Positions 9,619-19,127 of a DNA stretch of 64,000 nucleotides are shown piece by piece. The stretch spans positions 1 through 64,000 of the forward strand of contig CBFIBQ010000010.1 in NCBI GenBank assembly GCA_965660875.1, read 5' to 3'. Numbering within the stretch: position 1 is the first letter of the stretch; each line of letters begins with the position of its first letter. Origin of the DNA: UBA6770 sp965660875 (GTDB lineage Bacteria > Bacteroidota > Bacteroidia > Flavobacteriales_G > Salibacteraceae). Below the pieces are notes generated by a model, which worked only from the letters and a program-made list of their open reading frames with translations, made no database searches and had not been told where the DNA came from. A program made the position numbers and the translations under genes.

Positions 9619-10911
9619 ATGAAGTATTCACAAATTGACAAAGAACTTTACATAAAAAACCGGAAAAAATTTGTTGCTCAAATGGAGCCCAACTCACTTG
9701 CAATATTCAATAGCAACGACATTTTTCCGATAAGTGCCGATAGCACTATGCCCTTCAAACAGCATAAAGACATACTGTATCTATCAGGTGTGGATCAAGA
9801 AGAAAGTATTCTAGTTATTTTTCCTGATGCGTACAATGAACAACACAAAGAGGTCTTGTTCTTAAAAGAAACTTCCGATTTGATTGCGATATGGGAGGGT
9901 AAAAAACTGACCAAAGAAACTGCTTTTGATACTTCTGGTATACAAAGTGTTTTTTGGTTGCAAGACTTTGACACACAACTTCAAAACATGATGGCTCAAG
10001 TGGAAAACGTATACATAAATACCAACGAGCATTTAAGAGCAAATACTGAAGTTCAAACTCGTGAAGACCGTTTCATTGAATCGCTTCAGAAAAAACATCC
10101 TGCGCACAATTACAAAAAGGCAGCTCCAATTATGCACAACATTCGATCTGTTAAAGAGCAAATCGAAATTGACTTAATGCAGCAAGCGTGCGATATTACC
10201 GCAAAAGGTGTTCAGCGGGTGTTGAACTTCCTAAAACCGGGAGTCTGGGAATATGAAATTGAAGCAGAAATCATGCATGAGTTTTTAAGAAATCGTTCGA
10301 CCGGTTTTGCTTATACTCCAATAATAGGTAGTGGTTACAGTGCTTGCGTTTTACATTACATTGAAAACAACCAACAATGCAAAGATGGCGATGTAGTGCT
10401 TATGGACTTTGGCGCAGAGTATGCCAACTATGCCTCTGACCTAACCCGCTGCTTTCCAGTGAATGGTAGGTTCACTGATAGACAAAAAGCCGTATACAAT
10501 GCTGTTTTACGCGTGAAGTCAGCTTCAGAAAAACTACTAGTTCCTGGGACATATTTGACGGACTACCACAAAGAAGTCGGCAAACTCATGGAAAGCGAAT
10601 TGCTAGGGCTGGGTTTAATTGATAAAACGGATATTAAAAATGAAAACCCTGCTTGGCCCGCATATAAAAAATACTTTATGCATGGAACCTCTCACTATAT
10701 CGGATTGGACACACATGATGTCGGACCGTGGAATAAGCCCATGCAGGCAGGAAATGTATTTACTTGTGAGCCTGGCATCTATATCCCTGAAGAAAATCTA
10801 GGAATTCGATTGGAAGATGACTTGGTTGTTCAGGAAAAAGGCGAACCATTCAATTTGATGCGTGATATTCCAATTGAAGCTGAGGCAATTGAAGATGCTA
10901 TGAATGAGTAA
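9619..10911 (+). CDS. pepP: Xaa-Pro aminopeptidase (aminopeptidase P, M24B)
   Basis: This 430-aa cytoplasmic metallopeptidase should remove N-terminal residues that precede proline. An N-terminal creatinase-like domain (about residues 1-170) precedes the pita-bread catalytic domain. The dinuclear metal site is visible: Asp residues in VLMDFGAEY and YASDLTRCFP, His in FMHGTSHYIGLDTHDVG, and Glu residues in TCEPGIYIPEE and GIRLEDD. Length fits proteobacterial PepP. It is transcribed alone, with a TAAATTTG -7 element just upstream. Confidence 0.95.
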   Translation: MKYSQIDKELYIKNRKKFVAQMEPNSLAIFNSNDIFPISADSTMPFKQHKDILYLSGVDQEESILVIFPDAYNEQHKEVLFLKETSDLIAIWEGKKLTKETAFDTSGIQSVFWLQDFDTQLQNMMAQVENVYINTNEHLRANTEVQTREDRFIESLQKKHPAHNYKKAAPIMHNIRSVKEQIEIDLMQQACDITAKGVQRVLNFLKPGVWEYEIEAEIMHEFLRNRSTGFAYTPIIGSGYSACVLHYIENNQQCKDGDVVLMDFGAEYANYASDLTRCFPVNGRFTDRQKAVYNAVLRVKSASEKLLVPGTYLTDYHKEVGKLMESELLGLGLIDKTDIKNENPAWPAYKKYFMHGTSHYIGLDTHDVGPWNKPMQAGNVFTCEPGIYIPEENLGIRLEDDLVVQEKGEPFNLMRDIPIEAEAIEDAMNE

Positions 10912-11018
10912 TTTGTGGAGTCGAAAATTAAACGAAAGTCGTTCCTTCGCGAGCAGGGATTTATTTCTAACACGAGGGTTCCCGAGTCAATTGGCTTTCG
11001 AGAATGACGTTGTAAACT

Positions 11019-11813
11019 ATGTCATTCGCTAAATACAAAAAAGCAAAAATTCATTATTCGGATACCGGTAAAGGTTCTGCGGTAGTTTTGATTCATGGCT
11101 TTCTCGAAAACTCTTCCATGTGGGAGGTCTTTTTGAAAGAACTGCAAAAACGTAACCGGGTAATCTTAATTGACTTACCTGGCCACGGGCAATCAGAATG
11201 TTTTGGATATACGCATACCATGGAGGAAATGGCTGGCTGTGTAGATGCTGTGCTTAAAAAGGTAAAGATTCGGAAAACTAAATTGATAGGCCACTCATTA
11301 GGCGGCTATGTGGCTCTAGCTTTTGCTGATTTATTTCCTGATAAAACCAAAGGAATTTGTTTGTTTTTTAGCACCAGTCGAGCAGATTCTGTTCAAAAAA
11401 AGAAAGACCGAAAACGAGCAATAAAAGCTGTTACAGAAAACCACCTTTCATTTATCCGCGTTGCCTTCCCCATGCTATTTCGTTCAAAGTTTAGACGAGT
11501 AAAAAAAGAAGCAATCAAAACAGCAAAGGCGCAAGCTTTAAAAACCTCCAAGCAAGGAATTATTGCTGCATTGGAAGGAATGAAACAGCGTCCTTCTCGT
11601 GAAATATTGCTCAAATTCCCTCCTTACCCGATACACATTGTTTCGGGCGAACGCGACCCAATAATTCCTGTGGATACTATGATAAAACAAATGTCGCGTT
11701 CCGAAAATGTAAGTGGTGTGGTACTAAAAGAACCCGGTCACATGGGTCATATAGAAGCTCCAGAGGATTGTTTAATGGAACTGAAAGAGTTTTTAAAAAA
11801 ATCAACCAGCTAA
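11019..11813 (+). CDS. Alpha/beta-hydrolase (serine)
   Basis: This 264-aa alpha/beta-hydrolase fold protein has no signal peptide and is probably cytoplasmic. The oxyanion motif is LIHGFLENSSMW. The nucleophile elbow is LIGHSLGG with S93, the acid is probably in SGERDPIIP, and the catalytic His is in EPGHMGHIEAPE. A lysine/arginine-rich cap (residues about 125-180) is unusual in charge. The substrate cannot be told; esterases, lactonases and C-C hydrolases all share this pattern. It stands alone, 107 bp after pepP on the same strand. Confidence 0.85.
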   Translation: MSFAKYKKAKIHYSDTGKGSAVVLIHGFLENSSMWEVFLKELQKRNRVILIDLPGHGQSECFGYTHTMEEMAGCVDAVLKKVKIRKTKLIGHSLGGYVALAFADLFPDKTKGICLFFSTSRADSVQKKKDRKRAIKAVTENHLSFIRVAFPMLFRSKFRRVKKEAIKTAKAQALKTSKQGIIAALEGMKQRPSREILLKFPPYPIHIVSGERDPIIPVDTMIKQMSRSENVSGVVLKEPGHMGHIEAPEDCLMELKEFLKKSTS

Positions 11814-11927
11814 AACTCTACGGATCAGATGTTTATTGATAGATTGTTTCGACAATTCTGATGAATACCATTTTACTTAAAACATTTTGAAATACAAACT
11901 ACGAGCTTTAAAAAAACAGCATAAAAA

Positions 11928-11953
11928 AAAGCCTTTCATTTCTGAAAAGCTTT
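11928..11953 (-). terminator. Intrinsic terminator after tRNA-Val
   Basis: 10-bp stem (11928-11937 with 11944-11953, one G-U pair in the minus-strand RNA), 6-nt loop, followed by eight T residues on the minus strand. It starts 6 bp past the tRNA 3' end. Confidence 0.85.
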
Positions 11954-11958
11954 TCTTG

Positions 11959-12033
11959 TGGGCGATGAGAGATTCGAACTCCCGACCCCCTGGGTGTAAA
12001 CCAGGTGCTCTGAACCAACTGAGCTAATCGCCC
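11959..12033 (-). tRNA. tRNA-Val (anticodon UAC)
   Basis: A complete cloverleaf can be drawn on the minus strand. The acceptor stem is GGGCGAT / ATCGCCC (12027-12033 with 11960-11966). The D arm contains AGCTCAGTTGGTTCAGAGC. The anticodon stem CCTGG/CCAGG encloses TTTACAC, anticodon TAC for the GUA valine codon. The T loop contains the standard GTTCGAATC. Position 11959 gives discriminator A. The 3' CCA is not encoded (CAA follows), so it must be added after transcription. A consensus promoter and a terminator flank the gene. Confidence 0.96.
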
Positions 12034-12048
12034 AAAAAATTGGGAGTG

Positions 12049-12078
12049 CAAATATAATTTTTCTTCTAGTTGATGCAA
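12049..12078 (-). promoter_or_regulatory. Consensus promoter of tRNA-Val
   Basis: TTG (12076-12078) and TATATTTG (12049-12056) on the minus strand, 19 bp apart, match the Bacteroidota primary-sigma consensus TTG-N19/21-TAnnTTTG. The tRNA 5' end follows 15 bp further on. Confidence 0.85.
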
Positions 12079-12101
12079 CTATTTAGAAAAATAAATCACA
12101 G

Positions 12102-15101
12102 CTATTTTTTCCAGTTTAACAGTCTGGGTAAAAGCTTGAAATATAATGCCATTCCAAGAACAGCTGTTGCTATCCAAATAACCACAAGATTATAGTATAG
12201 AACGGAGTATAACCGACCATTAAAAAGTTTCAGTGACGCATAATAATGTGGGTTGGTATCGGTAGGCACCTGAAAAGTTTGATTTGACTTATTTATAATT
12301 TCGTTTTTATAGGTAATTATTCTAGTCAGACTGGTTTTACTGTTCAAATATTCATTCAATTGTTTATTTTGATATTGGTTTCTAAAATCATTAAAGCTGT
12401 CTGTTTCAGGCAAGCGCTCTTGAAGGTTCGCTACTAAAATGTCTTTTTTATTTACTGCAGACTTTAAACTTCTTCCGTAATAGTCTTTTAATAGTTCTAT
12501 ATACAAGGCCAATTCATACAAATCAGCTTGCTTATACGTTCCATTTTTTAAGCATTCGATATCAAACTTTAAATGTTCTTTGAGCTTGCTCGGAAGTTTT
12601 ACTAACTCGTTGTAAATGGTGTTCGCTCTACCGGATGTACCCTCTATATTCTGCTCGTTTTTCAACTGGTTTTCGAGGTACAAAAGCATTGCCTCCATCT
12701 CAGGTATCCAAAAATTCTTTTTAAACTTTGCATGAGCCAGCATTACATTGGCATTGAAAAAGTACTTGTCAAATTCATTATTAACGGACTGATTGACCGC
12801 AAGGGCCTCAAACAACCACCGAGAAGCCATTATGTCACCAATCCAAGGCACCTCTTTCTGGCTTGAAAACCAGGGGTTCAAGCGTTCATATTTCACCAAC
12901 AACCCACTGAACATTATCTGTGGAATAATAATAAAAGGGATTAAAATATAAATGGTAACTACTTTTTTGAAGGATGCGGAAATAATAAGACCTACAATGT
13001 TAGCAAGCGCCGCAGCACTGAACAAAACCAACCAGTAGGAAAAATACATCCCCTTTATGCCAAGTATGGTATTACCAACTAATACATAAAGTAAAATCTG
13101 TATTGCTGATACACTAAACAAAATAGCAATCTTGGAATTAAGATACCCCCCCCAACTCAAATTCAAAAATGACTCCCGTTTTCTTATGGATCGATCTTTA
13201 ATTATCTCTTCAGCACTTATCGAGAGACCAATAAACAGAGCAACAATTATCGATATGAATGTATACGCCAGAATGTTGGAATTATCTCGATATACATAAC
13301 CTTCATCTCCCCAATACCTCAGAAATCCCGCAATAATTGTAGCTAATACAGGCATTTCAAGCATTGTAATAGACAAATACTGCATGTTCGCCAGTTTTCC
13401 CAGTACGTCTCGAATTACAAATACTTTAAACTGAACGAAAGAATTGGGCACTTTATAGTCTACATCAGCTACTTTTCGACTTGGTTTTATGTTTTTAGGT
13501 AATTTACGGTGTTGCTCGAAACGACTGGCCCATTCCTTTGACTTTACTTTACGTTCGTCTGTAAACTCTCCAAACTCATCCACAATGGGCACTTCCAAGA
13601 TGTCAAAAATCTGCTCAGCATTTACCATGTATTCTGCATCTGATGCGAGTACTTGATCGCTAGCTTCTCTGAAGTAATTGAGACCGTCAATTGGATTCCC
13701 CTCGAATACCAAGTAACCTCCTTTATCAAGCACCACTAATTGATCAAATTGCCGAAATATCTCAGAAGAAGGTTGATGTATTACTGCAAAAACCAAACAA
13801 CCTTTTAGGGTAAGGCCTTTAAGTAAGTCCATGATTTTCTCCGAATCTCTGGAAGATAATCCTGAAGTTGGTTCGTCTACAAATAAAATTGATGGTTCTC
13901 GTATCAGTTCGAGTGCAATATTGAGTCTTTTACGCTGTCCTCCACTAATACTTTTGTCAATTGGGCTTCCCACTTTAAGTTGTCTAATCTCGAATAGACC
14001 AAGTTCTTTAAGTGTTTTCTCGACCTTTAATTTAATTTCTTGATTCGATAAACTTCCAAAACTCAGCTTGGCACTATAAAATAAATTTTGCCAAACCGTA
14101 AGGTCCTCCATCAGCAAATCATCTTGCGGCACAAACCCAATAAGGCCTTGAAGCTTTTCCGACTCTGTATAAAGGTCAAACCCATTAATTAGTACCCTTC
14201 CTCCACTTGGCGCGCTGCTTCCGTTTAGAATACTGAGCAGAGTAGATTTTCCAGTTCCTGAGCCCCCCATAATCCCTGCGAGCTTTCCAGAAGAAGAAGT
14301 AAAACTTATCGATTGTATCCCAATATTTCCGTTGGGAAATTTGTATTCAATCGATTCTACCTGCAAATGAATTGGGCTGCTAATGTTGTCTTGAGTAAAG
14401 CGCAACAACACATCACTGAAATAAATTGAGTGCAACTCGGGGCTTTTGATTGCAGAACCCTTTTGCATTAGGTACACTCTATCCTGCTTCAGCAAGTTGC
14501 CGGACATGTACAGCGACTGATCTCCAAGTTTTTTAAACGCCAAAAGGCCACTATCCTTCAAGTATAAAAAGATAACCGAGCCTTTAAGCTTGCTTCGCTC
14601 CAAATGCTTCAGGCTGGCATTGGATAATGTTTTAGATACTTCCAACAAGTTTGGGCTGTTCGCGGGAACTTCCTTGTATCGAACGAATTGAAGCATGGAC
14701 TCAAACGCCGAGCTTTCAATATTAAATGCATCCGAAATAACATCAATAAACTCTCGATTTTCCGGGGTCGAAATATCCCTACTGTAAACATACTCGACCA
14801 GACGGAGCAATGCAATTTGCTTTTGCGGTCTCGATAAGCTTTTGTTTATTTCCGCCGCAATCCGCAACATTTTTACAGAATTACGTGAGGTGCGCTTTAC
14901 AGCTCCGTCTTTCGCTCTGCGTCTAAAATGATGTTGTTGAATGTAGTCGTCGTAAATCTTTAAGTAGTTCTCGGTTTGGTTAGCATCGAGCTCTTCGTTC
15001 AAGAATAATCGCACAAATGAACGGCTGGTATCGTTCTCGTCATCCACATTTGCCACAATGGCAAACAATTGCATCAATGCATTTAAAATTGACTCACTCA
15101 T
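12102..15101 (-). CDS. ABC-2 type transporter, ATPase-permease fusion (ABCG-like) with long N-terminal and exterior domains
   Basis: This 999-aa half-transporter combines four parts. Residues 1-140 are helical and could be a TerB-like domain (inferred from pattern only), followed by a linker. The ATPase then shows Walker A GGSGTGKST (279-287), a Q-loop region VPQDDLLMEDLT, signature SGGQRKRLNIALE, Walker B SILFVDEPTSG and H-loop AVIHQPSS. Five membrane segments (from about residue 590) follow. A roughly 240-residue non-membrane insertion precedes a last membrane helix near the C-terminus. The ATPase-first order is that of White/ABCG exporters. It must dimerise to work. The substrate is unknown, and no partner gene is adjacent. 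Confidence 0.88.
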   Translation of the reverse strand: MSESILNALMQLFAIVANVDDENDTSRSFVRLFLNEELDANQTENYLKIYDDYIQQHHFRRRAKDGAVKRTSRNSVKMLRIAAEINKSLSRPQKQIALLRLVEYVYSRDISTPENREFIDVISDAFNIESSAFESMLQFVRYKEVPANSPNLLEVSKTLSNASLKHLERSKLKGSVIFLYLKDSGLLAFKKLGDQSLYMSGNLLKQDRVYLMQKGSAIKSPELHSIYFSDVLLRFTQDNISSPIHLQVESIEYKFPNGNIGIQSISFTSSSGKLAGIMGGSGTGKSTLLSILNGSSAPSGGRVLINGFDLYTESEKLQGLIGFVPQDDLLMEDLTVWQNLFYSAKLSFGSLSNQEIKLKVEKTLKELGLFEIRQLKVGSPIDKSISGGQRKRLNIALELIREPSILFVDEPTSGLSSRDSEKIMDLLKGLTLKGCLVFAVIHQPSSEIFRQFDQLVVLDKGGYLVFEGNPIDGLNYFREASDQVLASDAEYMVNAEQIFDILEVPIVDEFGEFTDERKVKSKEWASRFEQHRKLPKNIKPSRKVADVDYKVPNSFVQFKVFVIRDVLGKLANMQYLSITMLEMPVLATIIAGFLRYWGDEGYVYRDNSNILAYTFISIIVALFIGLSISAEEIIKDRSIRKRESFLNLSWGGYLNSKIAILFSVSAIQILLYVLVGNTILGIKGMYFSYWLVLFSAAALANIVGLIISASFKKVVTIYILIPFIIIPQIMFSGLLVKYERLNPWFSSQKEVPWIGDIMASRWLFEALAVNQSVNNEFDKYFFNANVMLAHAKFKKNFWIPEMEAMLLYLENQLKNEQNIEGTSGRANTIYNELVKLPSKLKEHLKFDIECLKNGTYKQADLYELALYIELLKDYYGRSLKSAVNKKDILVANLQERLPETDSFNDFRNQYQNKQLNEYLNSKTSLTRIITYKNEIINKSNQTFQVPTDTNPHYYASLKLFNGRLYSVLYYNLVVIWIATAVLGMALYFKLLPRLLNWKK

Positions 15102-15177
15102 TTTCTCAATTCAAAATTGGAAGGCCACAAGATAGTTATTCCCCTTTAGTGGCACTATAAAAAAACGGGTCTTTAGG

Positions 15178-15573
15178 CTATTTACAATCGTAAGACCGCT
15201 CTTTTAAATCTTTGAGAGAAACTTTCTTTACTCCTGGCTCGATATTTTTGGATATGTAGTTAATGATATTCGTAATATCAACATCACTTAAATTAGGCAT
15301 TGAGGGCATCTTTTGATTGTAGCTTTTTCCATTCACCTTTATTTCACCTTCTACTCCATAACGTATCAAACAGACCAAATCTTGTTGCTGCTCAATAAGG
15401 TAATCCGCTCCTTTTAATGGAGGATATAAATCCTGCAAACCTTGCCCTTCAACCCCATGGCAATTCGCGCAGTTTTTAGTGTATAATTCACTGCCATAAT
15501 CGCGATTACTATCCCCACAACTCACGCTTGTAATCACTAAAATCCATATAAAAAGCAAAGCATTAACTTTCAT
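15178..15573 (-). CDS. c-type cytochrome lipoprotein
   Basis: The frame is open from 15633, but the ATG at 15573 gives a clean lipoprotein signal (MKVNALLFIWILVITSVSC, Cys19) and overlaps the SCO gene by only 11 bp. The 131-aa product has one haem site C35-A-N-C38-H39 with family neighbours (LYTKNCANCHGVEGQG, YPPLKGADYL) and a likely axial Met in KMPSMPNLSD. It is a small class I cytochrome anchored to the membrane, probably an electron carrier near a terminal oxidase. It is the last gene of a three-gene lipoprotein operon with a SCO copper protein. Confidence 0.88.
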   Translation of the reverse strand: MKVNALLFIWILVITSVSCGDSNRDYGSELYTKNCANCHGVEGQGLQDLYPPLKGADYLIEQQQDLVCLIRYGVEGEIKVNGKSYNQKMPSMPNLSDVDITNIINYISKNIEPGVKKVSLKDLKERSYDCK

Positions 15574-16192
15574 TGAGTAACGTTTTGATATCTCTAATTG
15601 CTTTATCAACGTCTTCATCCTTTGTTCCATCATAATACGCCCTTATTCTTTGTTTTCCATCTAACAAAATGAATGCACCACTATGAATTAAACCGCCAGG
15701 TGCGTTTTTATCTTCTGCGGCACTAATCATAAAACCTTTGGCAAGTTCAAATGTTTTCTTCTTGTCACAAACCATGAAGTGCCAATTTGGGTTTTCAACA
15801 TTCATTTTCTCTGCATAGTTTGCCAATACTGGCACCGAGTCATGATAAGCATCTATGCTAAAAGATAATAATGCGACATGTTCATTGGTTTTAAACTCCT
15901 GCGATATCTTTTGCATATTCTTTGTCATGACTGGGCAAATGGTCGGGCAAGATGTAAAAAAGAAATCTGCAATAGTAACTTTTCCTGATACCGTAGACTT
16001 AGATACAATTTCTGAGCGTTGGCTTTCAAATTGAAAATCAGGCACATTGTAGTAAATCGTATCGGTAACTATATTTACCCCCTCTGTTCTGCTATTGTAT
16101 TCGTGCTGTCCCAATATGGGTAATTTATCTGCTGTTTGGTTTTGGCAGCCAATGAACAATAGAAGGAGACTAACGGATAGTATCTTGTACAT
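15563..16192 (-). CDS. SCO1/SenC-family copper/thiol protein (lipoprotein)
   Basis: This 209-aa thioredoxin-fold protein has a lipobox at Cys16 (LLFIGCQN). The SCO copper-binding residues are C82 and C86 (TSCPTICP) and H170 (GLIHSGAF). SCO proteins deliver copper to, or reduce, the CuA site of cytochrome c oxidase, facing the periplasm. The following gene encodes a cytochrome c lipoprotein and the preceding one a small helical lipoprotein; all three overlap, so they are one transcription unit related to respiration. Confidence 0.93.
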   Translation of the reverse strand: MYKILSVSLLLLFIGCQNQTADKLPILGQHEYNSRTEGVNIVTDTIYYNVPDFQFESQRSEIVSKSTVSGKVTIADFFFTSCPTICPVMTKNMQKISQEFKTNEHVALLSFSIDAYHDSVPVLANYAEKMNVENPNWHFMVCDKKKTFELAKGFMISAAEDKNAPGGLIHSGAFILLDGKQRIRAYYDGTKDEDVDKAIRDIKTLLNES

Positions 16193-16616
16193 TACTTAGT
16201 ATTTTTTCAGACAATTTCAAAGCTGAATCCGTTTGTACCTCAACTTCGGAAATGGCTACTTTTTGATTTTTTAAATATTCTTTAGCTTGTAAAAAAGGTA
16301 CGGTATCTCTTGGTTCTCTATAATTACGCATCCACTGCATCATGGACTCATCGGCTTTTTGAAGTGATTGAATGGCACCATCTATCTCTTCAATTTTACT
16401 AGAGTCTGATGATTGTATCAACGCCTCTAACTCAGCGATTGTATTATGAATAGAATCCATAAAAATCATGGTTGCATCATGTGTATCCATTACATCCTTC
16501 ACCAAGGATTTTTTCTCCATTAGTTCTTGTTCAGTCCAGTTGGGTTTTTTTTGTTCAGTGGCTCCATTACATGCCCATAAAAAAATCAATCCGGGAATTA
16601 TAAATAGTTTGCTCAT
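16170..16616 (-). CDS. Small helical lipoprotein of the SCO-cytochrome operon
   Basis: This 148-aa protein has a lipobox at FLWAC (MSKLFIIPGLIFLWAC). The rest is charged and mostly helical, with a probable coiled coil at residues 30-100. I do not recognise a named domain. It overlaps the SCO gene by 23 bp and is first in the operon, preceded by a possible -7 element TAACTTTG (16633-16640). Copper or cytochrome assembly is suggested only by context. Confidence 0.75.
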   Translation of the reverse strand: MSKLFIIPGLIFLWACNGATEQKKPNWTEQELMEKKSLVKDVMDTHDATMIFMDSIHNTIAELEALIQSSDSSKIEEIDGAIQSLQKADESMMQWMRNYREPRDTVPFLQAKEYLKNQKVAISEVEVQTDSALKLSEKILSNVQDTIR

Positions 16617-16673
16617 AAGTAAAATTAAACGACAAAGTTATGGCTTAAATTCGCGGTTTTAAAGTCATTTTTT

Positions 16674-17690
16674 GTGAAGTTTATTCGACCAAAAGCACTT
16701 ATTTTTTCAGTACTTATTTTAGCCGTTGTTTTCCTTACTTATCACTGGCACATGCTTTCTTATTTGTTGATGCAAGGAAAGGGGCAGTTGCAAATAATAA
16801 CTAAAACGGTCTCTATTGAATCCGTTCTGGAACAAGATACGCTAACTGAGAGCGCTGAGTTTTATTTAAAGTTGGTTCCAGAAATTAAAACGTATGCAGA
16901 ACAAGAATTGGGCTTAGAGCCGGGAGACAATTACACGACTTACTTTGACCAAAAAGGTAAACCCATACTATGGGCGTTAACTGCTTGTCCGCCTTATTCT
17001 CTTAAACCCTATAGGTGGGAGTTTCCCATTTTAGGCGCACTGGAATACAAAGGCTATTTTGATAAATCTGCTGGTATGATAGAAGCCGAAAGACTAAAGC
17101 AACAAGGACTTGAAACTGACTTAGGAGAAGTAAGTGCTTGGTCTACCCTGGGTATTCTCTCCGACCCTATTTTGAGCTCAATGTTGGAATTGGATACAGG
17201 AAGATTTGTACGCTTACTTATTCATGAATTGACCCATGCTACCGTCTATATTTCCGATGATGCAGTTTTTAACGAGAACCTTGCCACCTATGTTGGGGAC
17301 CAAGGAGCGCTGAAATTTCTAAAACAAAAATTTGGATCTGAAAGTGGCGTGGTGCAGTCCTATTCTAACACACTGGAAGATATCCAAACTTTTTCGGATT
17401 ACACCAACAGTTTTAGCAAAAGCCTTAAGCAATTCTACTCCACCTTACCGCCAGATAGCAACCTATGGCATTCAATGAAGTCCAGAATGTTTCAGGCTTA
17501 TAAAAATCAATTGTTTCTATTGCCGCTCAACGATAGGATGCGGTATAAAAAACTGAGCGAAGCAGAACTTAATAATACCTTTTTTACAGGGTTTTTAATG
17601 TATCACAACCAGCAAGATTCTATTGATAGAATACTTATGGAAAGGTATGAGGGTAAGATAAAAAACTGGATGGAAGAACTAAAAGACTGA
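16674..17690 (+). CDS. Predicted zinc aminopeptidase (COG4324-type)
   Basis: This 338-aa protein starts at a GTG codon and has an N-terminal membrane anchor (residues 8-22). The gluzincin-like motif H184-E185-L-T-H188 (LLIHELTHATVY) and the downstream third ligand E201 in FNENLATYVG match the predicted aminopeptidase family. The N-terminal anchor suggests a periplasm-facing enzyme. The natural substrate is unknown. The gene ends one base before the stop of the convergent SPOR-protein gene. Confidence 0.82.
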   Translation: MKFIRPKALIFSVLILAVVFLTYHWHMLSYLLMQGKGQLQIITKTVSIESVLEQDTLTESAEFYLKLVPEIKTYAEQELGLEPGDNYTTYFDQKGKPILWALTACPPYSLKPYRWEFPILGALEYKGYFDKSAGMIEAERLKQQGLETDLGEVSAWSTLGILSDPILSSMLELDTGRFVRLLIHELTHATVYISDDAVFNENLATYVGDQGALKFLKQKFGSESGVVQSYSNTLEDIQTFSDYTNSFSKSLKQFYSTLPPDSNLWHSMKSRMFQAYKNQLFLLPLNDRMRYKKLSEAELNNTFFTGFLMYHNQQDSIDRILMERYEGKIKNWMEELKD

Positions 17691-17691
17691 G

Positions 17692-19029
17692 CTACTTGCG
17701 CTTCTTTTTCTTTTTGCCCTTTTGTTCAGTTGAAGCTTCCTGTCGCGCGCGCTCAAGCTCTTCGGCACGCTTTCTTTCCAAATATTCTTGAGCTTCTTCA
17801 ATTGAAATCTTACGACCTTGATTATAGGCCACAACAAATGCATCAGGAATGCCCATTTCTTTAATATTCGAACAAAAGGCTTTTGCAATATCGTAATCGC
17901 CGTATTCGCCTAAGGTCAGTACCGTTAAATCTTTTTGAATGTTTTCGTCGATATTATCAAACTGCAGATAAATTCGCATAATATCTTCTGGTATATCTTT
18001 CTTGAAAGCTCCAATTTGTACGCGATACTCAACATCGCCAACTATTTCCCTTTTTATGGATTGGTTGTTTACTCGGACTACTTCCTCTTCAAATTTATCG
18101 GTGGAATTTATGTCCACCATAAAGGCGTCTTTATAACCTACCTCTTGCACATATTGCAATAATTTTTCTGCTTGCGACCGGTAAACAAAACGTCCAATTA
18201 CATAACGGAAAACACCATTGTTGTCTATGTACACTTCAACATTTTTTAGGTCTTTAAAATCTTTGGCAAATCGCGGTTTAATATACGCTCCAACTTGCAC
18301 GCCATACAAAGAGGTTTGGGCCGTATGGGTAACGTCTCTGGTCATTACCTCTGGTCCTCCTACCTCACCAACTCTTCTCAACCGGTCTTTGTATACTGTT
18401 TTTGGTTTGTTGACTTGGGATTCTACCGTTACCTCTTTTACAGTATTCTCTTCAGTTATTGTGTTGCTGTCGGCTGCAGTTAGCGGCACAACGGTATCAA
18501 CTGGTGTACTTGCAATGGTAATTGAATCTTCCTCCTCCCATTTATGCTTGCCACATTCTCTGTACCATTTCTGACCATCAATCAGGTACCATTCATCTTC
18601 ATAAGAATATATCTTGTAAAATTCATTGAGCGTGTTAATGGTTTTTTTGCAATCGCCTTTTATCGAATAGGCGATAATGAGGTAATAATAAGCATATTCA
18701 CTTACCCCGCGCTCCGAAACTGAGGACCTATCGTAAAATTTGGTGTAATCTTCTTTCGCACTCTCCAGCAGCGAAATGGCTTTATTTATCTTTTTAAACG
18801 ACTTTACGTAACAAAGAGATAATAAATAAGCTGCGTTTGAATTGGTTTTATCCCTATTGTACATCTCCTCCAACACGGGTATTGCTTGTTCTGGTTTTTG
18901 GTTGGCTATAAGCAGCTTAGCCTCATTAAATAAACCAGAATAGCTTTTATCTTTTAACTCTTGACTAAATATTGAGCTGTGAAAAGTAAGAAGCGATAAT
19001 GCAAGTATTAGAAAGCGGTACATAGACAT
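17692..19029 (-). CDS. TPR protein with two SPOR-type domains
   Basis: This 445-aa protein begins with a signal peptide (MSMYRFLILALSLLTFHSSIFSQ). Residues about 30-160 form TPR-like helical repeats. Two SPOR-type segments follow: one starts at SLYGVQVGAYIKPR, the other at EYRVQIGAFKKDI. The C-terminus is strongly basic (KGKKKKKRK). SPOR domains bind denuded peptidoglycan, so it is probably periplasmic and associated with the septum or the cell wall. A -7-like TAGGTTTG lies at 19045-19052. Confidence 0.8.
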   Translation of the reverse strand: MSMYRFLILALSLLTFHSSIFSQELKDKSYSGLFNEAKLLIANQKPEQAIPVLEEMYNRDKTNSNAAYLLSLCYVKSFKKINKAISLLESAKEDYTKFYDRSSVSERGVSEYAYYYLIIAYSIKGDCKKTINTLNEFYKIYSYEDEWYLIDGQKWYRECGKHKWEEEDSITIASTPVDTVVPLTAADSNTITEENTVKEVTVESQVNKPKTVYKDRLRRVGEVGGPEVMTRDVTHTAQTSLYGVQVGAYIKPRFAKDFKDLKNVEVYIDNNGVFRYVIGRFVYRSQAEKLLQYVQEVGYKDAFMVDINSTDKFEEEVVRVNNQSIKREIVGDVEYRVQIGAFKKDIPEDIMRIYLQFDNIDENIQKDLTVLTLGEYGDYDIAKAFCSNIKEMGIPDAFVVAYNQGRKISIEEAQEYLERKRAEELERARQEASTEQKGKKKKKRK

Positions 19030-19127
19030 TTATTTGAAGTTATACAAACCTAAAATCAAAGGTTAGGCCAATTGTATATAGCCCTTCAATTTGCTAACAT
19101 CAAAAACTTGAAAAGGGCAGGTTATAT

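Noticed and set aside
18218..18574. 118-aa plus-strand ORF opposite the TPR-SPOR gene
   Set aside because: Ser/Thr/Val-rich antisense translation of the linker between TPR and SPOR regions; no independent support.
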